Of a stretch of DNA of 64,000 nucleotides, positions 1 to 11,018 are shown piece after piece. The first letter of the stretch is position 1. Every line of letters begins with the position of its first letter. The notes beneath the pieces were generated by a model. The model saw only the letters and a program-made list of their open reading frames with translations. It was not told where the DNA came from and did not search any database. The translations under genes and the position numbers were made by a program. The DNA comes from Empedobacter stercoris (lineage in GTDB: Bacteria; Bacteroidota; Bacteroidia; Flavobacteriales; Weeksellaceae): contig NZ_JACXZC010000005.1 of NCBI RefSeq assembly GCF_020281205.1, positions 62,001 to 126,000 of the forward strand, read 5' to 3'.

Positions 1-61
1 CAAGCGTGTAATATTCGTTAAAATCTGAAGGTTTATACTTTTCGAATCGAAGTTTCTTCAT
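1..61 (-). CDS. Start of a GNAT-like acetyltransferase (partial, runs off window)
   Basis: An ATG at 61 opens a frame of 20 codons beginning MKKLRFEKYKPSDFNEYYTL that leaves the window at base 1. The pattern of a short strand, 'KPSDFNEYYTL' and then presumably an alpha helix is what GNAT-family N-acetyltransferases look like at their N terminus. It overlaps the 3' end of the upstream kinase gene by 29 bases, so it is probably the last visible gene of the same minus-strand operon. Only about 20 residues are visible, so the family call is an inference. Confidence 0.45.
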   Translation of the reverse strand, partial: MKKLRFEKYKPSDFNEYYTL

Positions 62-1064
62 GAAATTTTGTTAATGCTTTTAATAAATTGATTTGATTTA
101 TCGTACGATTAAGATTCTGTTTTGGATAAGTAATCGAATAATAAACATCATTATTCAAATAATCGCCTAAAAATCTAACCGCTTGGATATAAATTACAAT
201 ATACGCAACAAAATCCATATTTTCTACTTCAACAGTTTGTAAATCATTTTTTAAATGTTCTAAAAACCCACGTTTAACTGCTTCATAATAGCTTGATTCA
301 AAAATATTTTCTGCCGTTGGATCATCTTCTTGTTTTAGATTCGCATAGGTTCTTATCATATCACCAAAATCGCACAAAATGTTTCCTGGCATAATTGTAT
401 CCCAATCTATTAGAGCGATTGCTTGTGAATGATTTTCACTATTGAACAAAAAATTACTCAATTTTGCATCCGCATGAACGACACGTTTTGGAAAATCAAT
501 TGCTAAATATTCTTTTACTTTTGATGCATTGTCTAAAATATAATTGATTTCGTATTTTGTTTCTTGTAATCGTTCTTCTGAAGCATTTTGTAAGGCTTCA
601 TTAAAATCTTGCATTCGTTTTTGATAATCCAAAAAACCATCAATCGACGAATGAATTTGTTTAATATCTAAATCCAATATAAACGAATGAAATTGACTTA
701 TAGTCTTCGCCGCTTCATAGGCTTGTTCAGCAGATTCTACTTTATCAAAACAAACAGAATTAGAAATATAGGATGTTAAGCGCCAAGTTTCTTCATTTTC
801 TACAGCTAAAAGATTTCCTTTCAAATCTGGAATAATTTCGATGAGTTGTTTGGGATAATTCTTTGCTTTAAGATGAGTAGAAACTTGTTGAATATTGTTT
901 GAAATAATTTCGGGATGAGGAAAAACCTTTGTATTTATTTTCTGTAAAATGTATTTTTTTCCTTGCTGATTGATTTCATAAGTAGAGTTAATCCAACCAG
1001 AACTGATTGGATTAACAACTATTTGATCAATATTTTCGAAATAATGTTTTAATATTTCTTCCAT
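33..1064 (-). CDS. APH/NahK-like sugar kinase (N-acetylhexosamine 1-kinase-like)
   Basis: 343-residue aminoglycoside-phosphotransferase-fold protein. The catalytic loop reads VVHADAKLSNFLF (about residues 195-207) and is followed by the metal-binding stretch ALIDWDTIMPG and then CDFGDMIR, the arrangement seen in N-acetylhexosamine 1-kinases (NahK) and in anomeric sugar kinases such as AmgK. It would phosphorylate a hexosamine at C1 in the cytoplasm. It lies 7 bases downstream of a nucleotidyltransferase gene, which fits a kinase plus nucleotidyltransferase salvage route to a UDP-sugar. True drug-resistance APH activity is unlikely in this context. The exact sugar (GalNAc, GlcNAc or MurNAc) cannot be told from sequence. 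Confidence 0.75.
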   Translation of the reverse strand: MEEILKHYFENIDQIVVNPISSGWINSTYEINQQGKKYILQKINTKVFPHPEIISNNIQQVSTHLKAKNYPKQLIEIIPDLKGNLLAVENEETWRLTSYISNSVCFDKVESAEQAYEAAKTISQFHSFILDLDIKQIHSSIDGFLDYQKRMQDFNEALQNASEERLQETKYEINYILDNASKVKEYLAIDFPKRVVHADAKLSNFLFNSENHSQAIALIDWDTIMPGNILCDFGDMIRTYANLKQEDDPTAENIFESSYYEAVKRGFLEHLKNDLQTVEVENMDFVAYIVIYIQAVRFLGDYLNNDVYYSITYPKQNLNRTINQINLLKALTKFHEETSIRKV

Positions 1065-1071
1065 TCTATTT

Positions 1072-3367
<2,296 letters not shown>

Positions 3368-3434
3368 TTACTTCAAATTTAGAAGATGCAAAATATTAAA
3401 AAAAATCAATAAACTACGCTGTGATCAATTAAAA

Positions 3435-4319
3435 TTAATAGCTTTTTGGTGAGTCTTTAGGAAAAACTATAATAAATTCTGTTGTAGTAATATTTTCGTT
3501 TTTGGATTTGATTACAGATAATTTTTCATTTAAATCAGCTGTTTCCAGAATTTCAATTACTGCAATTTTCAGATTTGGTCGAAAAAATTTCAAATACCAA
3601 TAAATTCCACCATAATTTTTCGAATGATAATCTCCATTGTAATGAAGAAAGAGAGCGTTTTCGTTCCAATTATTTAAAATAGATTCTGCCATCGTTGCAT
3701 CTTTTAATGCTTGTGCCGCTACAAATTGTTTCGCTTTTATACCAGCATGATCTCCCATCATTTTTATCATTTCCGGATAACCAGGTGCTTCATAATCTAT
3801 CGTAATTGGAAGTCTCGCTAAAAGCAATTTTTCATTTGTTGATATGGTATCCAACGATTCTAAACCATTTTTTGACACATAGGATGCATATTGACGTGTT
3901 ACATTTGTTGCAATAAAATCTAAATTCTTCTCTTTCGCAAAATCTACTAATGGCTTATAATCCGTTTTATAATTACTCCAAAGTTTTGTGTTTTTCTGAA
4001 ATTCAATGTCCGAAATAGTACCTTTCAGATAATTTGTTAATTGATTTTGTTGATGTCGTTCAAACATTTCCGCACCAAGAATCAACTGATTTCCTTTTAC
4101 TTCGTACAACGCTTTTGTTGTCTGCAATTGTAACCAATGATTAACCGCATTATTATGATGTTCACCAAAAAGAACAACATCATATTTCGATAATTCTTTG
4201 ATCATTTTACCAAAATCAGTTTTTCTTTCGTTCTTATTATAAATTTGATAAACTTTTTTGTCTTGCGCATTTAACTGTATCGAAACAATTATAAATAAGG
4301 TGTATAAAATAGTTTTCAT
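3435..4319 (-). CDS. ChaN-family (haem-binding uptake-like) exported protein
   Basis: 294 residues from the ATG at 4319, giving the signal peptide MKTILYTLFIIVSIQLNAQ; an in-frame start 30 bases upstream would spoil that signal. The motif DVVLFGEHHNNAVNHWLQL is diagnostic of the ChaN (PF04187) family, known from the Campylobacter haem-binding ChaN and from TraB/PrgY-related folds. The partner metabolite is not shown by sequence. There is no cysteine lipobox, so it is probably periplasmic. It stands alone and divergent from the ABC transporter at 4395. A haem role is only a family association. Confidence 0.75.
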   Translation of the reverse strand: MKTILYTLFIIVSIQLNAQDKKVYQIYNKNERKTDFGKMIKELSKYDVVLFGEHHNNAVNHWLQLQTTKALYEVKGNQLILGAEMFERHQQNQLTNYLKGTISDIEFQKNTKLWSNYKTDYKPLVDFAKEKNLDFIATNVTRQYASYVSKNGLESLDTISTNEKLLLARLPITIDYEAPGYPEMIKMMGDHAGIKAKQFVAAQALKDATMAESILNNWNENALFLHYNGDYHSKNYGGIYWYLKFFRPNLKIAVIEILETADLNEKLSVIKSKNENITTTEFIIVFPKDSPKSY

Positions 4320-4394
4320 ATTATTTAAATTAATTCTAAATTGTAACAAATTAACGAAAAACTATACCAATAAAGATAAACAAATTCAACTACG

Positions 4395-5291
4395 ATGAAT
4401 AAAGTTCTTGAAATAACTCAACTAACTAAAAAATTTGGCAGTTTTACAGCTGTCAACGACGTTACTTTTTCTGTCGAGAAAGGAAACGTGTATGGACTAC
4501 TTGGACCAAATGGAAGTGGAAAATCGACAACATTAGGAATGATTCTTAACGTAATTAACCCTACAGCAGGCTCTTGGAAATGGTTCGGAAAAGAACCAGA
4601 CAACGATTCGTTGAAGAAAATTGGTGCTATTATCGAAAGTCCTAAATTTTATCCTTATTTATCAGCTCAAAAAAATCTTGAAATTGTAGCCGATATCAAA
4701 GAAGCAAATTATACGAAGATTGATGAAAAACTTGAATTAGTTGGCTTACTTTCTCGTAAAAAAGATAAATTTCAACAATATTCTTTAGGAATGAAACAAC
4801 GTTTAGCAATTGCTGCAGCCTTGTTAAATGATCCTGAAGTTTTGATTTTAGACGAACCTACCAATGGTTTAGATCCACAAGGAATTATTCAAATTCGTGA
4901 GTTGATTATTAAAATTGCACAGCAAGGAACAACTATTATTTTGGCAAGTCATTTATTAGACGAGGTTGAAAAAGTATGTTCGCATGTAGTGGTGCTTAAT
5001 CAAGGAAAAATGTTGTATGCCGGTTCTGTAGACCAAATGAATTCGAGTTTTGGAAGTATTGAAGTTGCTGCACAAAATATGGAAAGTTTAGAATACGCCT
5101 TAAAAACTTTCTCTTTTGTTTCGAAAATAACCAAAGAAAATAACAAACTTTTAGCTGTGCTTGCAGAAGAAAAAGAACCTGCAGAAATTAACAAAATGCT
5201 TTATGAACAAGGAATTGTCGTGAATCATTTAGTCAAACGCAAAGAATCTTTAGAGCAACAATTTTTCCAACTTATCCAAAAACAAAATTAA
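4395..5291 (+). CDS. ABC-2 type transporter ATP-binding protein (BcrA-like)
   Basis: 298-residue ATPase. Walker A is GPNGSGKST (about residues 38-46), the signature motif is YSLGMKQRLA, Walker B is VLILDEPTNGLDPQG, and the H-loop is ILASHLLDEVEKVC. The C-terminal 75 residues form the small extra domain common in BcrA/CcmA-type exporters. The integral membrane partner starts 2 bases after its stop. The cargo is unknown; families with this arrangement export peptides, antibiotics or lipids. It is not a convincing GldA, since the flanking genes are not gliding genes. Confidence 0.9.
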   Translation: MNKVLEITQLTKKFGSFTAVNDVTFSVEKGNVYGLLGPNGSGKSTTLGMILNVINPTAGSWKWFGKEPDNDSLKKIGAIIESPKFYPYLSAQKNLEIVADIKEANYTKIDEKLELVGLLSRKKDKFQQYSLGMKQRLAIAAALLNDPEVLILDEPTNGLDPQGIIQIRELIIKIAQQGTTIILASHLLDEVEKVCSHVVVLNQGKMLYAGSVDQMNSSFGSIEVAAQNMESLEYALKTFSFVSKITKENNKLLAVLAEEKEPAEINKMLYEQGIVVNHLVKRKESLEQQFFQLIQKQN

Positions 5292-5292
5292 C

Positions 5293-6123
5293 ATGATCAG
5301 ATTATTCAACATAGAATGGAACAAATTATTCTACAACAAAGGAACGAGAATCTTCATCATTTTATATTTCTTGATGATTCTTTTAATGGGAATTACACTA
5401 CCTAATTTCAAACCAATGATGAATGGAGTTGAAATAGATTTCATTAAACTTGGTGCATTAGAGTTCCCAGTAATTTGGCACAATATCACATGGTTAGTTG
5501 CATTCGGAAAATTCTTTTTAGCCATTATTGTTATTAATAATATTACCAATGAATATTCTTTCGGTACATTCAAACAAAACACAATAGACGGTTTATCTAA
5601 AACAGAATTTATCAATTCAAAAGTCTTAATGAATGTTGTTATTTCATTGATTTCAACTTTTTTAGTTGGTGTATTGGTTTTTGGATTAGGCTCTTATTTT
5701 AGCGAAAAATTTGATTTCGTGAACGGTATTGAGTTTTTAGGTGGATATTTTATTGAAATCTTCGCTTATATCGTATTTGCCATGTTTTTATCATTTTTAT
5801 TAAAGAAAAGTGCTTTTGCAATTTTATCTTTAATTGTATTAAACATCGTAGAATCTGTTGTAAAAGCTATCGAATTTTTAGTTCGATTTGGAAAACAACC
5901 ACCAAGTAATCCTGAAGAAATAAAGCTATTATCAAATTATTTACCTTTAAATTCAAACGGAAAAATCATCGATTATCCTTCAGTAGATATACAACAAGCC
6001 TTGATGAAAAGTAAATTATTTGTTCCAGATGCTATTCAATGGGAATATTTTGGAATCAATGTTTTTTACATCATTTTATTTTTAGGTTTATCCTTATTGA
6101 TTATTAAAAAAAGAGATTTGTAA
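5293..6123 (+). CDS. ABC-2 type transporter permease
   Basis: 276 residues with six hydrophobic segments, at about residues 18-36, 60-82, 105-130, 145-170, 176-195 and 250-270, typical of ABC-2 membrane subunits. The motif NEYSFGTFKQNTIDGLSKTEF just after TM2 matches the coupling region of BcrB-like permeases. It forms a two-gene operon with the ATPase and is followed by a strong terminator at 6147-6178. Confidence 0.88.
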   Translation: MIRLFNIEWNKLFYNKGTRIFIILYFLMILLMGITLPNFKPMMNGVEIDFIKLGALEFPVIWHNITWLVAFGKFFLAIIVINNITNEYSFGTFKQNTIDGLSKTEFINSKVLMNVVISLISTFLVGVLVFGLGSYFSEKFDFVNGIEFLGGYFIEIFAYIVFAMFLSFLLKKSAFAILSLIVLNIVESVVKAIEFLVRFGKQPPSNPEEIKLLSNYLPLNSNGKIIDYPSVDIQQALMKSKLFVPDAIQWEYFGINVFYIILFLGLSLLIIKKRDL

Positions 6124-6146
6124 ATCATTTCTCAACTCAAAAATTC

Positions 6147-6178
6147 AAAAATCCTATTCAACTCGAATAGGATTTTTT
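6147..6178 (+). terminator. Rho-independent terminator after the ABC-2 operon
   Basis: A 12-bp stem AAAATCCTATTC / GAATAGGATTTT with a 4-5 base loop, followed by a T run. It separates the ABC operon from nrnA. Confidence 0.85.
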
Positions 6179-6215
6179 ATTTCACTTCGCACTTCCACTT
6201 TTTAAGTTGTTTGTT

Positions 6216-6223
6216 TATCTTTG
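6216..6223 (+). promoter_or_regulatory. TAnnTTTG -7 box directly before nrnA
   Basis: TATCTTTG matches the Bacteroidota -7 consensus TAnnTTTG and ends 5 bases before the ATG at 6229. No good -33 TTG is seen at the usual distance. If used, the transcript would start at or next to the start codon. This also argues against an in-frame TTG start at 6211, which would lie inside the promoter. Confidence 0.6.
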
Positions 6224-6228
6224 CAACT

Positions 6229-7254
6229 ATGCAAATGACAAATTTCGAGGAGCTAAAAGCTCTTTTAAAATCAACACCAAAGAAAATTGCAATTTTACCG
6301 CACAAAAATCCTGATGGAGATGCGATAGGTTCTACTTTGGCTATGTATCATTATTTGAAACAATTGGGGCATACTTGTAACATTGTTTCGCCAAATGATT
6401 TTCCGAAGTTCCTAAAATGGATGCCTTCAGCGAAGGAGATTGTAATTGCAGATTATAAACCAAAAGTTGCTGAAGCAATTATACATCAAGCAGAATTAAT
6501 TTTTATCTTAGACTTTAATACGGTTAAACGAATTGACGATTTAGGAAACTGGGTTGAACGTTCGAAAGCACCAAAAATATTAATCGATCATCACCGAGAA
6601 CCCGATACGTTTGATTTTATGTATTCGGATATTGAAATGCCTGCGACTTGTCAAATGGTCTACAATTTTATCGAAGCAATGAATGATTTAGATAAAATCA
6701 ATAAAGGTATAGCTGAATGTATTTATACTGGAATAATGACTGATACAGGTGGTTTCCGTTTTCGTAATACATCTGCAAATACGCACAGAATTGTCGCTGA
6801 ATTAATCGATAAAGGTGTTGAAGTTGACAAAGTAACTTCGTATGTAAATGATTCGCAAACACAAGGTCGTTTAAAATTATTGTCTTTGACGTTAAATAAT
6901 CTCACTTTTTTACCAGAACATCGTACAGCTTTTATGTTCTTAAAACGTGAAGATTTGTTGCAAAATGGTTTTCAGAAAGGAGATACAGAAGGTTTTGTTA
7001 ATTATGGGTTAAGTGTAGAAAATTTTATTTTCTCAGTTATTTTTATCGAAGATACACATCATAATTTCATTAAGATTTCGTTACGTTCGAAAGGAGATTT
7101 TGATGTCAATGAATTTTCTCGCAAACATTTTAATGGTGGAGGACACATGAATGCAGCCGGAGGTAGATCTGATTTAAACATGGAAGAAACGATTGCATAT
7201 TTCCAATCACTTTTACCAGAATACCAAGAAAAATTAGCCAATATCGTGATTTAA
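6229..7254 (+). CDS. nrnA: DHH/DHHA1 phosphoesterase, NrnA-like nanoRNase / pAp phosphatase
   Basis: 341 residues. DHH-family motifs are visible in order: NPDGDAIGST (motif I), LDFN (motif II), IDHHREPDTFDF (motif III, the DHH), and TGIMTDTGGFRFRNTS (motif IV). The C-terminal DHHA1 domain ends with the nucleic-acid-binding GGGHMNAAGGRS. Family members degrade 2-5 nt RNAs and convert pAp to AMP. The start at 6229 is chosen because an in-frame TTG at 6211 lies inside the promoter box. The stop codon shares one base with the gldI start, so the two genes are translationally coupled. Confidence 0.9.
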   Translation: MQMTNFEELKALLKSTPKKIAILPHKNPDGDAIGSTLAMYHYLKQLGHTCNIVSPNDFPKFLKWMPSAKEIVIADYKPKVAEAIIHQAELIFILDFNTVKRIDDLGNWVERSKAPKILIDHHREPDTFDFMYSDIEMPATCQMVYNFIEAMNDLDKINKGIAECIYTGIMTDTGGFRFRNTSANTHRIVAELIDKGVEVDKVTSYVNDSQTQGRLKLLSLTLNNLTFLPEHRTAFMFLKREDLLQNGFQKGDTEGFVNYGLSVENFIFSVIFIEDTHHNFIKISLRSKGDFDVNEFSRKHFNGGGHMNAAGGRSDLNMEETIAYFQSLLPEYQEKLANIVI

Positions 7255-7781
7255 TGAAAAAAGTTATTTTATTCACTTTCACCATCTTCGCATTGATGAG
7301 TTGTGATCAAAAAGTGATACAATATCCTGTTTCCTATTCCAACGACGATTTTATGAAGCGTTCGCAAGAACGTGGAAAATTATTGCATCAAGAAGAATTG
7401 CAATGGTTTGATGAGTATATGAAAACATCTGACTTAAAATTTGTAAAAACTAATTCTGGATTTTGGATTTCGAACAATGGACAACGAACTCCTTTAACAG
7501 CAAATAACGGAGATTATATCGAATTTGAATACCAAGTAACTGATCTTGATAATCACATTTTATATTCGTACAACGAAAATAAAATTCAGAAAATAATTTT
7601 AGGGAAAACTGATATTGCAAGAGGACTGCATGCTGGTTTGCAATTAATCCAAGAAGGTGAAAATGCAAAATTATTGTTACCTTCGTTTTTAGCTTATGGA
7701 GGTTATGGTGATACTCAAAAAATAGCGCCAGACACTCCTATAATTATGGATGTAAAAGTCTTAAAAATTAAAAAACACTAA
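7254..7781 (+). CDS. gldI: Gliding motility lipoprotein GldI (FKBP-type prolyl isomerase)
   Basis: 175 residues. The lipoprotein signal ends in IFALMSC (Cys at about residue 17), so the protein is predicted to be an envelope lipoprotein. The C-terminal 90 residues form an FKBP domain with EGENAKLLLPSFLAYGGYGD followed by the IAPDTPIIMDVKVLKI strand. GldI is needed for gliding and T9SS function in Flavobacterium johnsoniae, probably as a periplasmic folding factor. Placement after nrnA and before another prolyl isomerase lipoprotein supports the assignment. Whether this organism glides is not shown; GldI also occurs in non-gliding relatives. Confidence 0.88.
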   Translation: MKKVILFTFTIFALMSCDQKVIQYPVSYSNDDFMKRSQERGKLLHQEELQWFDEYMKTSDLKFVKTNSGFWISNNGQRTPLTANNGDYIEFEYQVTDLDNHILYSYNENKIQKIILGKTDIARGLHAGLQLIQEGENAKLLLPSFLAYGGYGDTQKIAPDTPIIMDVKVLKIKKH

Positions 7782-7808
7782 TAGACACAAAAAAGACGAT
7801 AAAGTAAA

Positions 7809-8888
7809 ATGAGAAAAATATTATTAATCTTAACGGTCATCACTACCCTTGTTAGTTGTGGCGTTAAAATTCCAAAATCGATGAGTAAAGAAGAATTTAA
7901 AAGTTTAGAAGACGGATTGTATGCAAAAATGACAACCAATCATGGTGCAATGACAATCAAATTATACGAAGAACAAGCGCCAATGACAGTTGCAAACTTT
8001 GTTGGGTTAGCTGAAGGAACAAAAGAAAATAAAGCAAAGGCAAAAGGAGTTCCTTTTTACGATGGAATTATTTTTCACCGTGTAATTAAGGATTTCATGA
8101 TTCAAGGAGGTGATCCAGATGGAAGAGGAACAGGAGGACCTGGTTACGATTTCGAAGATGAGTTTGACGCAACTTTAAAACACGATAAAAAAGGAGTTTT
8201 ATCTATGGCAAATTCAGGACCAGCAACAAACGGATCTCAATTTTTTATTACAGAAGTTCCTACTCCATGGTTAGACGGTCGTCACACTGTTTTTGGACAA
8301 GTTATTGAAGGTTTAGAAGTTGTTGATTCTATTGCAAATGTAGAAAAAACAAGAGACGATAAACCAGTTGTTCCAGTAACTATTGAGAAAGTAGAAATCG
8401 CTCGCAAAGGTGATAAATATGCAAAATATAATGGTGCTGAAGCATTTGATGCTGCAAAAGCAAATCATGCAAAAAAACAAGCAGAAGCAGAAGCTAAATT
8501 AAAAGCAGAAAAAGACGCAGAAATTGCTCGTCAAAAGGAATTAGAAGCGAAAGCATTGTCTACTCCATCTGGTTTAAAATACGTTATTTTAGAAGAAGGA
8601 AATGGAGCTAAACCTGTTCAAGGAGAACCAATTCAAGTTCACTACACTTTACGTTTAAACGATGGTGAAAAATTAGATTCGTCATTTGATCGCAATCAAC
8701 CATTAGACGCAACAGTTGGAGTTACAGGATTAATCCAAGGTTGGATGGAAGCTTTAACAATGTTCAATAGAGGTGCAAAAGTATTCTTAATCATTCCTGC
8801 AGAATTAGGTTATGGTGCAAGAGGTGCTGGAGGAGTTGTTCCACCAAACGCAACTTTATACTTTGACATGGAAGTATTAGATAAATAA
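7809..8888 (+). CDS. Two-domain prolyl isomerase lipoprotein (cyclophilin + FKBP)
   Basis: 359 residues. The lipobox LVSCG gives Cys at about residue 17. Residues 36-200 are a cyclophilin domain with IIFHRVIKDFMIQGGDPDGRG and NGSQFFITEVPTPWLDGRHTVFG type motifs. An Ala/Lys/Glu-rich helical linker occupies about 212-245. Residues 250-359 are an FKBP domain (VHYTLRLNDGEKLDSSFD, AELGYGARGAGGVVPPNATL). Two unrelated isomerase folds in one envelope lipoprotein suggest a general folding catalyst for exported proteins. It is the third gene of the nrnA-gldI operon and is followed by a terminator. Confidence 0.92.
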   Translation: MRKILLILTVITTLVSCGVKIPKSMSKEEFKSLEDGLYAKMTTNHGAMTIKLYEEQAPMTVANFVGLAEGTKENKAKAKGVPFYDGIIFHRVIKDFMIQGGDPDGRGTGGPGYDFEDEFDATLKHDKKGVLSMANSGPATNGSQFFITEVPTPWLDGRHTVFGQVIEGLEVVDSIANVEKTRDDKPVVPVTIEKVEIARKGDKYAKYNGAEAFDAAKANHAKKQAEAEAKLKAEKDAEIARQKELEAKALSTPSGLKYVILEEGNGAKPVQGEPIQVHYTLRLNDGEKLDSSFDRNQPLDATVGVTGLIQGWMEALTMFNRGAKVFLIIPAELGYGARGAGGVVPPNATLYFDMEVLDK

Positions 8889-8910
8889 ACATCCACTTAT
8901 TATAAGTAGA

Positions 8911-8940
8911 AAAGCCACTCAACCGAGTGGCTTTCTTATT
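8911..8940 (+). terminator. Terminator between convergent PPIase and DUF2807 genes
   Basis: The stem AAAGCCACTC / GAGTGGCTTT with loop AACC is followed by T-rich sequence and is symmetric enough to serve both strands. Confidence 0.85.
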
Positions 8941-8955
8941 TAACAAAAATTATGA

Positions 8956-9624
8956 TTACTTAAAATTAATTTTTCCTCCTGCTAATTTTTTCTGATTTTT
9001 TTGTTCAGGATCACCATAAACATCAATTACACCACCCGCTCTTGTTTTTGCATCAACAGATTTTGTAGAAGTTGTTTCGATAAAACCACCTGCATTAGTT
9101 GTAAGCGTTGAGTGTTCTGCTGATAAAGTTTTTGAGTAATATTTTCCTCCTGAATTAGCAACAACCGTCTGAAATTCTGCATTTCCAGTTAAAATAACTT
9201 CTGCACCGGAATTAATTTTAACTTCTAATTTATTGATATCAACTGGTAATTTAATCGAAGAACCTTCGTTAGAAGTTAGATTTAAGGATTGAGATTTCAA
9301 TTTGTTGTCAGAATAAATGCGAGAACCTTGGCTGGCTTGAATTTCGTACAACGATTTATAGTAAACCTTTACCGTCGCTGCACCTCCCTGCATCAACTTA
9401 GTTCCTGTCATTTTAATTTTCAGTTCACCTTTGTTGTTTTCTACTTGCACATCACTCGCATTCACTCCGTCAACTTCGACTAAATTTTTATCAGAAGAAA
9501 TTAATTCAACAGGTATTTTATCATAAACCTTTAAGATATTAAAATCCCCAATATTTATTTCTTCTTGTGCAAATACAAACGAAGAACCGAATAAAGCTAT
9601 TGCTGATAATACTATATTTTTCAT
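8956..9624 (-). CDS. Exported DUF2807 (head-GIN, auto-transporter-adhesin-like) protein
   Basis: 222 residues with signal peptide MKNIVLSAIALFGSSFVFAQ. The rest is a repetitive beta-rich sequence with alternating small residues (for example LTSNEGSSIKLPVD, INSGAEVILTGNAEF, TTNAGGFIETTS, KTRAGGVIDVYGDPEQ), typical of the right-handed beta-solenoid DUF2807 family found widely in Bacteroidota. The C terminus has the usual G-N/D-P-x-x-K-x-K pattern. The function is unknown. It is a single gene with its own terminator at 8911-8940. Confidence 0.8.
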   Translation of the reverse strand: MKNIVLSAIALFGSSFVFAQEEINIGDFNILKVYDKIPVELISSDKNLVEVDGVNASDVQVENNKGELKIKMTGTKLMQGGAATVKVYYKSLYEIQASQGSRIYSDNKLKSQSLNLTSNEGSSIKLPVDINKLEVKINSGAEVILTGNAEFQTVVANSGGKYYSKTLSAEHSTLTTNAGGFIETTSTKSVDAKTRAGGVIDVYGDPEQKNQKKLAGGKINFK

Positions 9625-9712
9625 AAAAAAAGTTTTCTAATTTGGTCTTGATATTTACACAAATTTCAAACCAAACTAGAAAACTTATTAATTTTATGCT
9701 TTATTGTAACTT

Positions 9713-10954
9713 CTATTTTGCTTCTTCAGCAGTTAACTCTGCAATACGAACAATAATTTCAGTTGCTTTTTCCATAGATTCTACAGGAACATATTCATAC
9801 GGTCCGTGGAAGTTATGACCACCAGCAAAAATATTAGGACAAGGTAAGCCCATAAAAGACAAACGTGCACCATCTGTACCACCACGAATAGGTTTGATAT
9901 TTGGAGTAACACCACAATCTTTAAGCGCTTGTTCTGCAATTTCAACAGATTGGAATTTTTCTTTTACTTTCTCAATCATATTAAAATATTGATCAGAAAC
10001 CTCTGCTGTAATCACTTCGTGATCAAAACGTTCTTGAATATCTGCTGCAATCTGCAAGAATAAAGCTTTTCGCGCTTCATATTGCTCCATATCGTGGTCA
10101 CGGATGATATACACCATTTTTGCTTCAGAAACATTTCCAGTTATTTTAGCTAAATGGAAAAACCCTTCACGTCCGTCAGTTAATTCAGGCACTTCATCAT
10201 TTGGTAATTGTGCAGCAAATTCCATTGCAATATTAGATGCATTGATCATTTTATCTTTTGCATAACCTGGGTGAACAGATTTCCCCTTTATTGTAACAAT
10301 ACCAGAAGCAGCATTAAAGTTTTCGTACTCTAATTCTCCTATTTCAGAACCATCCATTGTGTATCCCCACTCTGCTCCAAATTTTTCTACATTAAAGAAA
10401 TCAGCACCACGACCAACTTCTTCATCTGGTGTAAATCCTATTGCGATACGTCCATGTTTAATTTCTGGATGAGCGATCAAATATTCTGCAGCTGTTACAA
10501 TTTCTGCAACACCAGCCTTATCATCAGCACCTAACAAAGTTGTTCCGTCTGTAGTGATGATGGTTTGACCTTTATATTGAGTTAATTCAGGAAATTCGTT
10601 TGGAGATAAAATCATTGATTCGTTCAATTTGATATCTCCTCCATCATAGTTTTCCCAAATTTGAGGTTGTACATTTTCTCCTGAAAAATCTGGTGAAGTA
10701 TCCATATGCGAAACAAATCCAATTGTAGGCACTTCGTAATCTACTGTAGAAGGCACATAACCGAAAACATAGCCATTTTCATCAATCGAAACATCTTCTA
10801 AACCGATTTGTTTTAATTCGTCTACTAAATAATTTGCTAAATCCCATTGACGATCTGTACTTGGAAATTTATCTAAGAAAGCCTCACTTTCAGTATAAGT
10901 TTTAACATATTTCAAAAAGCGTGTTACCAACTTTTCTCTCCATTCTGTTTGCAT
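9713..10954 (-). CDS. pepT: Peptidase T (tripeptide aminopeptidase)
   Basis: 413 residues, the normal family length. M20 metallopeptidase landmarks are present: GFVSHMDTSPDF (zinc ligand His and catalytic Asp), GADDKAGVAEIV (bridging Asp), FTPDEEVGRGADFF (general-base Glu and second ligand), YTMDGSEIGELEYENFNAA, and IRGGTDGARLSFMG with a late GGHNFHG. It releases the N-terminal residue from tripeptides in the cytoplasm. It is divergent from the HMG-CoA lyase gene with a 64-base spacer. A TAnnTTTG box (TAATTTTG on the minus strand) lies about 17 bases before its start. Confidence 0.95.
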   Translation of the reverse strand: MQTEWREKLVTRFLKYVKTYTESEAFLDKFPSTDRQWDLANYLVDELKQIGLEDVSIDENGYVFGYVPSTVDYEVPTIGFVSHMDTSPDFSGENVQPQIWENYDGGDIKLNESMILSPNEFPELTQYKGQTIITTDGTTLLGADDKAGVAEIVTAAEYLIAHPEIKHGRIAIGFTPDEEVGRGADFFNVEKFGAEWGYTMDGSEIGELEYENFNAASGIVTIKGKSVHPGYAKDKMINASNIAMEFAAQLPNDEVPELTDGREGFFHLAKITGNVSEAKMVYIIRDHDMEQYEARKALFLQIAADIQERFDHEVITAEVSDQYFNMIEKVKEKFQSVEIAEQALKDCGVTPNIKPIRGGTDGARLSFMGLPCPNIFAGGHNFHGPYEYVPVESMEKATEIIVRIAELTAEEAK

Positions 10955-11018
10955 TGCGTTTTAATTTTTGTCAAAATTACTAAATTATCTACCTTTAAGG
11001 CGCAAATAAACCAAAAAA

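Noticed and set aside
33-1064. Aminoglycoside resistance phosphotransferase
   Set aside because: The fold is shared, but the gene sits in a sugar salvage operon with a nucleotidyltransferase and has the NahK-like D-W-D-T-I-M-P-G motif.
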